Notes: generated by a model from the letters alone, not told the origin. DNA of 64,000 bases from Desulfotignum sp. (GCA_011390635.1 JAABSA010000016.1:1-64000), one strand, 5' to 3'. Shown: positions 55,417 to 64,000, counted from the first letter of the stretch. Program-made: numbers and translations.

Positions 55417-55443
55417 CCCTGCTTTGATTCATTATGGAAGCAT

Positions 55444-55482
55444 CATCTTATCTGGCTTGCCTTACAACAGCCAGATAAGATG
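55444..55482. terminator. Hairpin after the response regulator
   Basis: A perfect 14-bp stem (CATCTTATCTGGCT and complement) with an 11-nt loop, 28 nt past the stop codon. No T-tract follows. Probably the end of the B12-sensor operon. Confidence 0.55.
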
Positions 55483-55526
55483 AAAATAAATCCCCTCCCC
55501 TGCATCTGCCGTCTCAAAATCTTTCT

Positions 55527-55542
55527 TGGCACACAGATTGGT
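55527..55542 (+). promoter_or_regulatory. Weak sigma-54-like promoter before the TAXI transporter
   Basis: TGGCACACAGATTGGT keeps the -24 core TGGCAC and correct spacing but has G instead of C at the invariant -12 position. No copy of the 16-bp operator repeat is seen nearby. Low confidence. Confidence 0.25.
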
Positions 55543-55595
55543 ATTGTGCTATAGCCTGATCCAGAGGTTCAACACAATTCGTCAACTTTTAATAC

Positions 55596-55619
55596 GAGGA
55601 GGTGCCGCCTATGGATTGA
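55596..55619 (+). other. Perfect ribosome-binding site followed by a two-codon ORF
   Basis: GAGGAGGT at 55596-55603 lies 7 nt before ATG GAT TGA (55611-55619), 80 nt upstream of the binding-protein start. It may be a minimal leader affecting translation of the transcript, or the start of a gene since lost. Confidence 0.3.
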
Positions 55620-55698
55620 CTGCAAATAGCATTTTCATCGGATGTTGCGTATGTTTCTGCACAAAACTTACCTGAATTTTTAAAAGGAGATGTGTCCA

Positions 55699-56667
55699 AT
55701 GAAGAAAATACAGATCTTGCTTGCTGTTTTGTCCGTCACCCTTTTGTTTTCCGGCCCTGTTGCGGCCAAAACCACATTTCTCGGTATCGGCACCGGCGGC
55801 ACCGGCGGGATTTATTACCCTTACGGTGGTGGTGTGGCGGAAATCTGGTCCAAACATGTGGACGGGGTCAAGGCGGTGGCGGAAGTCACCGGTGCCAGTG
55901 TTGAAAACATCAAACTGGCCCACAAGGGAGAAACCGTGGTTGGTCTGGTCATGGGGGATGTTGCCATGGCAGCCTACAACGGAACGGATGCATTCAAGGA
56001 TAAAAAGCAGAATGTACTCTCTATGGCCACCATGTATCCCAATCTGCTCCAGGTGGTGGCCCTGAAAAAAAGCGGCATCACCAATATCGAGCAGGTCAAG
56101 GGCAGAAATATCAGCACCGGCAGTCCGGGCAGCGGAACCAACTTCATGGCGGAAGCCGTGCTAAAGGCCCTGGATATCCCGCTGGATTCCTATAAGGACA
56201 GCCGGCTGTCATTTACCGAAAGCGCCAATGCACTGCGGGACGGCACCATTGATGTGGGTATCTGGTGCGTGGGGCCCGGCACCAGCTCCATTCTGGACCT
56301 GGCCACCACCCATGAGATCACGATCCTGTCCTTTACACCGGAACAGACACAAAAAATTCTGGCAGCCGAGGCAACCTATGCCGGGGTGGATCTTTCCGGC
56401 GGCGTATACCGGGGGGTTGATGAAGATGTGCCCACCATCGGTGTATGGAATGTGATCATCTGCCAGGCATCCCTGGAAACCGATCTGGTATATTCATTGA
56501 CAAAAGCCCTGTTTGAACAAAATGACTATCTCAAAAAAATCCATCCCACTGCAGCATATACCGTCCCTGAGAATTCGGTAAAATATTCCCCCATTCCGCT
56601 TCATCCGGGAACCATCAAATATCTGGAAGAAAAAGGGTTCAGTGTCCCTGCGAAACTGCAACCCTAG
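55699..56667 (+). CDS. TAXI-family TRAP transporter solute-binding protein
   Basis: A 322-residue protein. The ATG at 55699 is used because GGAG lies 9 nt before it; an in-frame ATG at 55690 touches that site. A signal peptide ends near GPVAAKT. The mature start FLGIGTGGTGGIYYPYGG is the TAXI-family hallmark. The sequence STGSPGSGTNFMAEAVLKAL and the C-terminal HPGAIKY-like segment (LHPGTIKYLEEKG) agree. It binds the substrate in the periplasm for the fused permease at 57266. The substrate is unknown; family members carry C4-C5 dicarboxylates, glutamate and related acids. Confidence 0.94.
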   Translation: MKKIQILLAVLSVTLLFSGPVAAKTTFLGIGTGGTGGIYYPYGGGVAEIWSKHVDGVKAVAEVTGASVENIKLAHKGETVVGLVMGDVAMAAYNGTDAFKDKKQNVLSMATMYPNLLQVVALKKSGITNIEQVKGRNISTGSPGSGTNFMAEAVLKALDIPLDSYKDSRLSFTESANALRDGTIDVGIWCVGPGTSSILDLATTHEITILSFTPEQTQKILAAEATYAGVDLSGGVYRGVDEDVPTIGVWNVIICQASLETDLVYSLTKALFEQNDYLKKIHPTAAYTVPENSVKYSPIPLHPGTIKYLEEKGFSVPAKLQP

Positions 56668-56694
56668 GAAAACACCCAAAGGGGGGCGGATACA

Positions 56695-57249
56695 ATGACC
56701 AGGCCGGTATTCATTGCAGTCATATGCCTGTCCGGCCTGGTTTTGCTGCTTTTTCCGGTGACCTGGCTGTTGATTCCCGGAGGACTGGAGCTGCGCATCA
56801 CGCTGGCAAAAGAAGAACGCCCCATCCTGGTGCTGCCCATGGAACCGGAAGAGCGGTTTACCCTGCATTATATCCATTCTGTTGAAAACACCCCCATATG
56901 GGAGGAACACAGTATGGACAACACCGGCACTCTTTATATTGAAGAAGAGCGGTATGAAAGGTTTGGTGCGGGTATGGGCAAAATGCCCGGTGTGGGCCGG
57001 ATGGTGACCAAAGGAAATCATGAGGCAATCGTGGATATGCATATGCCGGTGGGAAATTTTGTCCTGCGGGTGGGCAGTGCCGGTGTCAATCATACCATTA
57101 TCTGGCGGGACAGACGGTTCAATCTGTCTGAAAAAGTACCCCACAGGGCAGTAGCGTTCTCCGGCCGGCCCGTGAACATGTTTTACAAAATATGGCATTC
57201 CCATGGACCGGGGCAGAACCATAATCATTGCTGGTTTGCGCAAAAATAA
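56695..57249 (+). CDS. DUF1850 protein of the TAXI-TRAP operon
   Basis: A 184-residue protein with one N-terminal hydrophobic segment (about 5-28, signal anchor) and a DUF1850 domain: FTLHYIHSVENTPIWEEHSMDN, ERFGAGMGKMP. DUF1850 genes are almost always found with TAXI-type TRAP transporters, where their role is unknown, perhaps in substrate delivery or complex stability. A strong site (AAGGGGGG) precedes the ATG. It lies 27 nt after the binding-protein gene and 16 nt before the permease gene. Confidence 0.9.
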   Translation: MTRPVFIAVICLSGLVLLLFPVTWLLIPGGLELRITLAKEERPILVLPMEPEERFTLHYIHSVENTPIWEEHSMDNTGTLYIEEERYERFGAGMGKMPGVGRMVTKGNHEAIVDMHMPVGNFVLRVGSAGVNHTIIWRDRRFNLSEKVPHRAVAFSGRPVNMFYKIWHSHGPGQNHNHCWFAQK

Positions 57250-57265
57250 TCCCAGAGGAAATACA

Positions 57266-59275
57266 ATGACTGAAACCGGTATGTTCAAAAAAGATGCGGA
57301 TCAAAAAGCACAATTTGTCACTGCAGGACCCAACACCCTGGTAAAAACAACCGCCTGGGTGGTCATGGTGATTGCCGTAAGCCTAAGCCTGTACCAGCTG
57401 TATACCGCAGGGGTAGTGGCCCTCACCGCCCTGGTCCAGCGTTCCATCCACCTGGGGGCCATTCTCACCCTGACGTTTTTGCTCAAGCCGGCGTTCTCCG
57501 GCGTGAAAAAAAACAGGCTGTCCCTGTGGCTGGTTCTGGACTGGATACTGGTGGCATTGTCAATCTACTGCACCTTTTATATCTGCAGCAACCTGTCGGA
57601 TATATTCGACCGCCAGGGGGACTGGCTGTACCAGGACCGCATCATCAGCATCCTGGGAGTGTTGCTGGTCCTCGAAGCCTGCCGCCGGGTGATCGGGATC
57701 TTCATGACCGCCATCTGTGCCGTCAGCATTGTCTATGCCATGTACGGGCCCTATATGCCGGAGCTGATCATACACAAAGGATACAGCATCGAGCGGATCG
57801 CCACCACCCTCTGGCTGACCACGGAAGGGATTTTCGGCCTGCCCATCGGCGTGGCTGCCACGTTTGTGTTTGTGTTTGTACTGTTCGGCGCCATTCTGGA
57901 AACCACCGGCGGCGGCGCGTTTTTCATTGACATGGCCTATGCGCTGACCGGCCGGTTTTCCGGCGGGCCGGCCAAGGCATCTGTGGTGGCATCAGGCTTT
58001 ATGGGATCGGTGTCAGGATCGGCCGTGGGCAATGTGGCGGCCACCGGCTCTTTTACCATCCCCATGATGAAAAAAGTGGGGTACCGTCCCCACATGGCCG
58101 GGGCCATCGAGGCGGCCGCCTCCACCGGGGGACAGCTCATGCCGCCCATCATGGGGGCCGGGGCGTTTTTAATGGCGGAATTCACCAACACCAGCTATCT
58201 GACCATCATCAAGGTGGCACTGGTGCCGGCCATCATGTATTATGTCACCGTACTGGTGTTTGTGCACTATGAAGCCAAGAAATTCGGGTTGAAAGGCCAG
58301 CCAAAGGAAAGCCTGCCAAAGATTTTTGAGGTGCTCAAACAAGGGCTGCATTTCATCATCCCGGTGGTGATCCTCATCTATGTGCTGATGGCCAATTATT
58401 CTCCCATGATGGCCGGGTTCATTGCCGTTGTCAGCACCCTTTCCATCAGCATCCTGATGAATTTCATCCGCTGGATTTCAAGCGGCCGCAATGAAAAAAG
58501 TATCTGGGCTTTTATAGCAGCCGAGCTCAGGCTGCTGGTCAAAGCCCTTGAGAACGGCGCCAAAAATGCGGTCATGGTGTCGGTGGCATGCGCTGCTGCC
58601 GGCATTATCGTGGGCATGGTCAGCCTCACGGGCATGGGGCTGAAATTTTCCAGCCTGGTGATGGATTTGAGTTTCGGTATAAAGAGTCTGGCCATTCTTC
58701 TTATTGCCGGTGCGTCGCTTGTGCTGGGCATGGGACTGCCGGTCACCGCCAGTTATATTGTTCTGGCCACCCTGGCCGGACCTGCCCTCATGGATATGGG
58801 GGTGCCCATCCTGGTGGCCCACATGATCGTGTTCTGGTATTCCCAGGATTCCAATGTCACCCCGCCGGTGAGTCTGGCCAGCTTTGCCGGGGCCGGCATT
58901 GCCAAGGCCAGTCCCATGCGCACCGCATTTGCTTCCTGGAAACTGGCAAAAGGGCTTTACATTATCCCCCTGGTTATGGCATACAGACCTCTTCTGGGAA
59001 TGGGAGATAATTATGAACTGCTGCACTGGGAGGTTATCCTCACCATGATAACTACTACCCTTGGCCTGGTGGCCTTTGCTTCGGCCATAGAACGGTACTG
59101 TCTGAGAAAAGCCACCCTTTTGGAGACCGGGCTTTTCTGGCTGGCGGCCGCAGGATTGCTGTGGACCTCTTACTGGACAGAGGCAGCGGGATTCATCCTG
59201 CTGGTGATCGTCCTGGCCCTCCAGAAATTTTATCCCGGCACCCGGCGGACCGGACAACCATCTATGCAGCCCTGA
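57266..59275 (+). CDS. TAXI-type TRAP transporter fused permease (4TM/12TM)
   Basis: A 669-residue membrane protein in which the small (DctQ-like, about residues 30-190) and large (DctM-like) permeases are joined. The start at 57266 (MTETGMFKKDADQK) follows AGAGGA. The DctM-like part shows FVLFGAILETTGGGAFFIDMA, GFMGSVSGSAVGNVAATGSFTIPMM, STGGQLMPPIMGAGAFLMAE and VTPPVSLASFAGAGIAKA, the mirrored transport motifs. With the binding protein and DUF1850 it makes a complete uptake system. The CoA-transferase genes 75 nt downstream suggest that the imported acid is activated as a CoA thioester. Confidence 0.95.
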   Translation: MTETGMFKKDADQKAQFVTAGPNTLVKTTAWVVMVIAVSLSLYQLYTAGVVALTALVQRSIHLGAILTLTFLLKPAFSGVKKNRLSLWLVLDWILVALSIYCTFYICSNLSDIFDRQGDWLYQDRIISILGVLLVLEACRRVIGIFMTAICAVSIVYAMYGPYMPELIIHKGYSIERIATTLWLTTEGIFGLPIGVAATFVFVFVLFGAILETTGGGAFFIDMAYALTGRFSGGPAKASVVASGFMGSVSGSAVGNVAATGSFTIPMMKKVGYRPHMAGAIEAAASTGGQLMPPIMGAGAFLMAEFTNTSYLTIIKVALVPAIMYYVTVLVFVHYEAKKFGLKGQPKESLPKIFEVLKQGLHFIIPVVILIYVLMANYSPMMAGFIAVVSTLSISILMNFIRWISSGRNEKSIWAFIAAELRLLVKALENGAKNAVMVSVACAAAGIIVGMVSLTGMGLKFSSLVMDLSFGIKSLAILLIAGASLVLGMGLPVTASYIVLATLAGPALMDMGVPILVAHMIVFWYSQDSNVTPPVSLASFAGAGIAKASPMRTAFASWKLAKGLYIIPLVMAYRPLLGMGDNYELLHWEVILTMITTTLGLVAFASAIERYCLRKATLLETGLFWLAAAGLLWTSYWTEAAGFILLVIVLALQKFYPGTRRTGQPSMQP

Positions 59276-59350
59276 CAGATATGTGGGCCGGAAATTACAT
59301 GACAATAGACTACAATGATATCAGACGTATAATGACATCAGGCAGGTGAC

Positions 59351-60328
59351 ATGAACAACCAATTAGACAAGACAATGCCGCTTAGGGAAGCGATACGCCG
59401 TTATGTAAAAAACGGCGCCCATATTTCCATCGGCGGGTTTACCCTGAACCGCAACCCCATGGCAGCGGTATATGAAATCATCCGTCAGAAAATAACAGAT
59501 CTGCACTTATATGCCCACTCAAACGGCACGGGATTAGATGAACTCATCGGAGCGGGGTGCATCGCAAAACTGGAGATCGCCTATGGGGGAAACGGAAAAG
59601 CCGCCCCCACATGTATCCGGTTTGCCAGGGCGATCCAGAACAACGAGATCCTGTTTGAAGATTACTCCAATTACATGATGAGCCTCCGGTTCATGGCCGG
59701 GGCCATGGGGGTTCCTTTTTTGCCCACCTTGTCCGGCATGGGATCGGATATGCTGACCACCTGGGGATTTTCAGAGTCCATGCGCCTGTCCGACCCGAAA
59801 ATTGTGAACAAAAAACTGGCGGTGGTGGACAACCCCTTCGGGAACTGGGGCGGCGCCAAAAAAGTGGTGGCGGTGCCGGCCATCAACCCGGATGTCACCA
59901 TCATCCATGTGCAGCAGGCCGATATCATGGGCACCTGCCGCATCAAGGGCCTTACCTTTGCCGATGTGGAACAGGCCAAGGCCTCCCGGCATGTGATCGT
60001 GACCTGTGAAAACCTGGTGGAAAAGGCAGTGCTCAGAGAGAATCCGGATATGAACCAGATTCCCTTTATCCATGTGTCTGCGGTGTGCCATGTGCCCTTT
60101 GGCGGATATCCCACCGCCGTGTACGGCCATTACGACTATGACGCCCAATACCTGAAACAGTTTGCCGCAGCTGCCAGAGACGAGAATGCCTTCACGGCCT
60201 ACCAGGACCGGTTCATCTTCGGCGTGGACAATCATGAGCAGTTTCTGAAACAGGTGGGAAAAGACCGATTAGAAGCGGTTGCCGCCGACCCGAGAACCGG
60301 TTACAGCGTGAATATGAAAAGAGATTGA
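59351..60328 (+). CDS. CoA-transferase subunit A (glutaconate CoA-transferase-like)
   Basis: A 325-residue alpha subunit of a family I CoA-transferase. The N-terminal MPLREAIRRYVKNGAHISIGGFTLNRNPMAAVYEIIR matches glutaconate CoA-transferase A, with the SAHSNGTG-type loop (YAHSNGTGLDELIG), MGSDMLTTWG and the later ENLVEKAVLRENPDMNQIP. It needs subunit B, which follows after 2 nt. The pair moves CoA from acetyl- or succinyl-CoA to an organic acid. The substrate is unknown but probably the acid taken up by the TAXI transporter. Confidence 0.9.
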   Translation: MNNQLDKTMPLREAIRRYVKNGAHISIGGFTLNRNPMAAVYEIIRQKITDLHLYAHSNGTGLDELIGAGCIAKLEIAYGGNGKAAPTCIRFARAIQNNEILFEDYSNYMMSLRFMAGAMGVPFLPTLSGMGSDMLTTWGFSESMRLSDPKIVNKKLAVVDNPFGNWGGAKKVVAVPAINPDVTIIHVQQADIMGTCRIKGLTFADVEQAKASRHVIVTCENLVEKAVLRENPDMNQIPFIHVSAVCHVPFGGYPTAVYGHYDYDAQYLKQFAAAARDENAFTAYQDRFIFGVDNHEQFLKQVGKDRLEAVAADPRTGYSVNMKRD

Positions 60329-60330
60329 TA

Positions 60331-61110
60331 ATGAAGATATCTTACACCCCCAAGGAGATCATGACCATCATGGCGGCCCGGGAGATCAAAAACGGGGACA
60401 TTGTGTTCTCCGGCACCGGTATCTCCATGCTGGCGGCCATGGCAGCCAAAAAGATCAATGCCCCGGACAGTGTGATCTTTTTTGAAACCGGTGCCATGGA
60501 TTCGCTGCTCGAAGAAATTCCCTTTGCCGTGGCCGATCCGCGGATCATGTACTGGGCCGCGGCCAATTCCAGCCTCACCGATGCCTTTGCCACCATGCAG
60601 AACCGCATCACCGGGGACCGGGTGATCGCCATACTGGGTGCGGCACAGATCGACCCTTACGGCAACCTGAACACCACCTGTATCGGAGATTATTATTCTC
60701 CGGATGTCCGGTTTTCCGGCAGCGGCGGGGGGTGTGACGTGGCCAGCTTCGTGCCCCGGTGCATCGCCTTTATGCAGCATGAAAAAAGAAAGTTTGTAAA
60801 AAAACTGGATTATCTCACCAGTCCGGGACAGCTGACCGGCAACGGCTCCCGGGAGGCGGCAGGTCTCAGGCCAGGCGGGGTCAGCGTGGTGGTCACCAAC
60901 TTGGGAATGATGCGGTTTGATGCACACACAGGCAAAATGTATCTGGATCGATACTATCCCGGCACCACACCGGACATGATTCTTGAACACACCGGGTTTG
61001 CCATGGATGTGTCCCGGGCGGTCCAGGCCGCTCCTCCCACGGACACGGAACTCAAAATCCTGCGGGAAAATTGCGATCCCCAAAGACTGATTCTCGGTCC
61101 GGTTGCATGA
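60331..61110 (+). CDS. CoA-transferase subunit B (glutaconate CoA-transferase-like)
   Basis: A 259-residue beta subunit. The ATG at 60331 is preferred over a TTG at 60325 that overlaps subunit A. Glu52 in VIFFETGAMD is at the position of the catalytic glutamate of glutaconate CoA-transferase B, which forms the CoA-thioester intermediate. The oxyanion-hole-like GSGGGCDVASF and RCIAFMQHEKRKFV sequences also fit the family. It ends 4 bp from the end of the convergent glycyl radical enzyme gene with no terminator between, so the two transcripts must overlap. Confidence 0.9.
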   Translation: MKISYTPKEIMTIMAAREIKNGDIVFSGTGISMLAAMAAKKINAPDSVIFFETGAMDSLLEEIPFAVADPRIMYWAAANSSLTDAFATMQNRITGDRVIAILGAAQIDPYGNLNTTCIGDYYSPDVRFSGSGGGCDVASFVPRCIAFMQHEKRKFVKKLDYLTSPGQLTGNGSREAAGLRPGGVSVVVTNLGMMRFDAHTGKMYLDRYYPGTTPDMILEHTGFAMDVSRAVQAAPPTDTELKILRENCDPQRLILGPVA

Positions 61111-61114
61111 GACT

Positions 61115-63475
61115 TTACCCCATCTCCTGTTCTGTGCGGGAGATGATCTCCTCCTGGTGGTCGGCATCAAGGTCCACAAAATAATCAGAGTATCCCGCCA
61201 CCCGCACCAGCAGGTTTTTGTATTCATCCGGGGTCTGCTGGGCCTGCCTGAGGGTCTGGGTGTCCACCACATTGAACTGGATATGATGGCCCCCGAGCCG
61301 GAAATAGGTGCGTACCAAAGCAGCCAGCTTTTTCAGGTCCTGGTCCGTTGAAAGGACACCGGGTAAAAACCGCTGGTTGAGCAGGGTGCCTCCGGATTTC
61401 ACCTGGTCCATTTTGGCCAGGGATTTGATCACGGCGGTGGGGCCGTTTCTGTCCGCCCCGTGGGAGGGGGAGGTGCCGTCTGACTCCGGCATATGGGCAT
61501 GCCGGCCGTTGGGGGTGGCCCCCAGCATCTTGCCGAAATAGACATGGCAGGTGGTGGACAGCATGTTCAAATGGTATCCGGTGCCCTTGGTGTTGGGTTT
61601 GCCGTCGATGGCCGCAAAAAGGGACTGAAACACCTGCTGCATGATGGCATCGGCCCGGTCATCGTCATTGCCGAAAAACGGGGTCCGGTTCCACAGGGTC
61701 AGCCGCAGGGGTTCGGCATCCGCAAAATCATTGGCAAGAGCGGTCAGCAGCTGGTCCCATGTCACGGTTCGGGTATCGAAGACATGGGTCTTGATGGCGG
61801 ACAGGCTGTCGGTGACCGTGCCGATGCCGCAGCACTGAATGTAGTTGGTGTTGTACCTGGGTCCGCCGTCATAATAATCTTTGCCCTTGTCGATGCAGTC
61901 ATCTATCACCACGGATAAAAACGGTGCCGGGCAGTATCTGGCATACATACGCTCAATATAGTTGTTCACCTTTATTTTCAGGTCGACTATATATGCAAGC
62001 TGGCGGGCAAAGGCGGTGTACAGGTCTTCAAAGCAATCGAAAGTGCGCGGATCACCCGTATGGATACCCACGATTTCACCGGTCAAGGGATCTGTTCCGT
62101 TGTTCAGGGTGATTTCAAGGATTTTGGGGACATTGAGGTATCCTGTGAGAATATAGGCTTCTTTACCAAAGGCACCGGTTTCAATACACCCGGATGTGCC
62201 GCCTTCCCGGGCATCTTCAATGGATTTGCCCGCACGGATCTGTTCCTGGATCACCATGTCGGTGTTGAACACGGACGGGTATCCATAGCCCTTGCGGATC
62301 ACCTTCAGGGCGTTTTCCAGAAACCGGTTCGGTGTCCTGCTGCTGATGTGGACGCTGGGCTGGGGCTGGAGCAGCTGCAGTTCATCAGCCACCTCAAGGG
62401 CCAGATACGATACTTCATTGGCACCATCCGAGCCGTCCCTTTTCAGTCCGCCCAGGTTGATCTGGGTAAAGTCATTGTATGTGCCGCTTTCTTTTGCAGT
62501 GACCCCCACCTTGGGGGGTGCGGTATGGTTGTTGATCTTGATCCAGAGGCAGGACAGCAGCTCTTTGGCGGTTTCCCGGGTCAGGGTGCCGTCTGCCAGG
62601 CCTTTTTCATAAAACGGCAGCAGGTGAAGGTCCAGGTGGCCCGGCGACATGGCATCCCAGCCGTTGAGTTCGGAGATGGTGCCCAGGTGGACGAACCAGT
62701 ACATCTGCAGGGCTTCGTGAAATGTGCGGGGAGCGTTTTCAGGTACCCAGCTGCACACCGCGGCAATCTGTGCCAGCTCATCTTTCCGCATAGTATCGGT
62801 TGTTTTGTCCGCCATGTGCAGGGCCAGGTCCGCATGGCGCCGGGCAAAGATGATCACTGCATCACAGGCCATGTCCATGGCACAAAGCTGCTCATATGTT
62901 TCTGATGCTGCCGGATCATTGAGATAGTCCAGTGCGGTGATGTGTGACGCAATTTTTGCTTTGAAATCGGTCATCCCCATCTGGTAGATGCGGCCGTCCA
63001 ATGCGGTATGACCAGGTGCCCGCTGTTCCATGAATTCGGTGAAAAGCCCTGCTTTATAGGCTTTTTGCCAGGCATCCGGCACCTTGGAAAAGATGCGGTC
63101 CCGCATGGACCTGCCGGTCCAGTAAGGAATGACTGTTTCTTCATAGGCTGCGATATCTTCCTCTTTGACCTTGTAACTGGTCATTTTGCGGCTGTTGAGG
63201 ATACGCAGATCTTTTGCACTGTGGCAGGTGAGTTCTGGAAAGGTGGGGACCACCTTGGGGGCCGGCCCCCGCTCTCCCACAATCAGTTCATCATCCCCGA
63301 TATACAGGGTTTTTTTCTCACACAGATAGGTGAAAAAACCGGCCCGCAGAACGGGCAGAGAATATTTTCCGCTGTGTTCCCGGTAATATTGGGTTTCCAG
63401 TTGTGCCCGCTCCATGGACAACGCCGGATGTGCTTGAAAACTGTGCCGGCGCAACCGCGCTATTCTGGCATTCAT
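61115..63475 (-). CDS. hypD: Glycyl radical enzyme, probable trans-4-hydroxy-L-proline dehydratase
   Basis: A 786-residue glycyl radical enzyme. The radical Gly761 is in VRVAGYSD and the thiyl Cys430 with Glu432 in SGCIETG. The residues His156 (APGHT), Phe148, Asp274 (NGWDAM), Ser330, Asp335 and Tyr446 are at the positions I recall for hydroxyproline dehydratase HypD (His160, Phe152, Asp278, Ser334, Asp339, Tyr450, Cys434, Glu436, Gly765), all with the same offset of 4, so no insertions separate the two. The enzyme removes water from hydroxyproline to give pyrroline-5-carboxylate. Isethionate lyases are related and cannot be wholly excluded. Here hypD means hydroxyproline dehydratase, not the hydrogenase maturation protein. 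The activase gene ends 3 nt upstream. Confidence 0.85.
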   Translation of the reverse strand: MNARIARLRRHSFQAHPALSMERAQLETQYYREHSGKYSLPVLRAGFFTYLCEKKTLYIGDDELIVGERGPAPKVVPTFPELTCHSAKDLRILNSRKMTSYKVKEEDIAAYEETVIPYWTGRSMRDRIFSKVPDAWQKAYKAGLFTEFMEQRAPGHTALDGRIYQMGMTDFKAKIASHITALDYLNDPAASETYEQLCAMDMACDAVIIFARRHADLALHMADKTTDTMRKDELAQIAAVCSWVPENAPRTFHEALQMYWFVHLGTISELNGWDAMSPGHLDLHLLPFYEKGLADGTLTRETAKELLSCLWIKINNHTAPPKVGVTAKESGTYNDFTQINLGGLKRDGSDGANEVSYLALEVADELQLLQPQPSVHISSRTPNRFLENALKVIRKGYGYPSVFNTDMVIQEQIRAGKSIEDAREGGTSGCIETGAFGKEAYILTGYLNVPKILEITLNNGTDPLTGEIVGIHTGDPRTFDCFEDLYTAFARQLAYIVDLKIKVNNYIERMYARYCPAPFLSVVIDDCIDKGKDYYDGGPRYNTNYIQCCGIGTVTDSLSAIKTHVFDTRTVTWDQLLTALANDFADAEPLRLTLWNRTPFFGNDDDRADAIMQQVFQSLFAAIDGKPNTKGTGYHLNMLSTTCHVYFGKMLGATPNGRHAHMPESDGTSPSHGADRNGPTAVIKSLAKMDQVKSGGTLLNQRFLPGVLSTDQDLKKLAALVRTYFRLGGHHIQFNVVDTQTLRQAQQTPDEYKNLLVRVAGYSDYFVDLDADHQEEIISRTEQEMG

Positions 63476-63478
63476 ATG

Positions 63479-64000
63479 TTATCCCCCCACCTGGACGGTC
63501 AGTCCTGTTTGTTGTAATATATCGGCACACCTTGCAATTTTCCGGCTGCTGACAGGTTCAAAAAGGCTTGCTCTGTTTTCCAGCGCAAGTTTTCTGTATT
63601 TGCCTTTTGCAATGCCGTGATACGGAAGCAGATCAACCCTCTGTATCCCGGGCAGGGATGCCAGAAAGTCAGCGCTTGCCTGTATATTTTTTTCATCCGT
63701 GTTACATCCGTCAACCAACGGGATACGCACCCGGATTTCATGGCCTTTTTGGGTCAGCAGGGCAATGTTTTTTTTGATTCCGTCGTTGGGCACCCCAGTA
63801 TACTGCCGGTGTAGCTCACTGTCCATATGTTTGAGATCCACCAGAAACAGCTCACAATGGTCTGCCACATCCATCACCACACGGGACGGGGCAAAGCAGC
63901 AGGTATCCACGGCCCGGTGAATGCCTGAACTGCCGCATGCTTTCAGAAGTGCAACCAGAAAATCAGGCTGCATCAGGGGTTCTCCGCCTGAAAAGGTCAC
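63479..64000 (-). CDS. hypE: Glycyl radical enzyme activase, radical SAM (partial, N-terminus outside window)
   Basis: The last 173 residues of an activating enzyme. The frame is open through base 64000, where it reads VTFSGGEPLMQPDF; the SGGEP is the radical-SAM motif that contacts the SAM amino group. Later motifs LFLVDLKHMDSELHRQYTGV, VRIPLVDGCNTDE and LLPYHGIAKGKY are typical of pyruvate formate-lyase-type activases. The CxxxCxxC cluster motif must lie beyond the window. It installs the radical on Gly761 of the enzyme encoded 3 nt downstream and is surely in the same operon. Confidence 0.93.
   Translation of the reverse strand: MTFSGGEPLMQPDFLVALLKACGSSGIHRAVDTCCFAPSRVVMDVADHCELFLVDLKHMDSELHRQYTGVPNDGIKKNIALLTQKGHEIRVRIPLVDGCNTDEKNIQASADFLASLPGIQRVDLLPYHGIAKGKYRKLALENRASLFEPVSSRKIARCADILQQTGLTVQVGG

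Overview
The window looks like the chromosome of a deltaproteobacterial, strictly anaerobic sulfate reducer of the Desulfobacterales (Desulfobacter/Desulfotignum type). This is inferred from roughly 50% GC, many PAS-type hybrid kinases beginning [11 protein letters not shown] or similar, tripartite TRAP transporters, a periplasmic [NiFe] hydrogenase, a glycyl radical enzyme and several chemotaxis arrays. No rRNA, tRNA, CRISPR array or complete transposon was seen. Most of the window is signal transduction.

Layout. 1-4230: two hybrid histidine kinases. 4231-15817: a sigma-54-type promoter with three upstream operator-like repeats, then a chemotaxis operon (pseudo-receiver protein, CheW, MCP, CheA, CheD, HDOD protein, CheY, CheX, CheB), then a PocR-type hybrid kinase and a single-domain response regulator. 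15820-20448: a DctPQM TRAP transporter and an FAD-dependent amine oxidase-like protein. 20449-23240: a degraded region on the minus strand with gene fragments (GGDEF, receiver, DUF4143), a V4R protein and two toxin-antitoxin pairs (MazEF-like and RelE/RHH-like), with short direct repeats. 23334-35242: one long plus-strand gene string, consisting of an HTH-receiver regulator, [NiFe] hydrogenase large and small subunits, an MCP with almost no periplasmic part, an MCP with a CXXCH haem-binding motif in its periplasmic domain, a CheA-receiver hybrid, CheW, CheB and CheR. A CheX-receiver fusion follows in the opposite direction. 36361-38452: a periplasmic binding protein and a Cache/HAMP sensor with no catalytic output.

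38670-49438 (minus strand): three histidine kinases lead into a sigma-54 enhancer-binding response regulator. A second sigma-54-type promoter follows it and drives a second pseudo-receiver/CheW/MCP module. This module is an inverted duplicate of the start of the first chemotaxis operon, and it has matching operator-like sites upstream. 49511-52650: a GNAT-nitrilase fusion and an SDR-DUF2867 protein. 52763-55416: a short ORF with an in-frame TGA, then a cobalamin-binding protein, a histidine kinase and a response regulator with a Cys-rich tail. 55699-61110: a TAXI-type TRAP transporter with its DUF1850 companion and a two-subunit CoA-transferase. 61115-64000 (minus strand): a glycyl radical enzyme whose catalytic residues match trans-4-hydroxy-L-proline dehydratase, preceded by its activase, which is cut by the window end.

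The strongest candidate for an undescribed system is 23334-35242. A Tat-exported [NiFe] hydrogenase, whose large subunit lacks the usual cleavable C-terminal extension (as in H2-sensing hydrogenases), is wired by gene order to two chemoreceptors and a complete set of chemotaxis core proteins. This suggests a hydrogen- or redox-sensing chemotaxis-like pathway. A second notable point is the pair of inverted, sigma-54-controlled receptor modules that may share the enhancer-binding protein encoded beside one of them.
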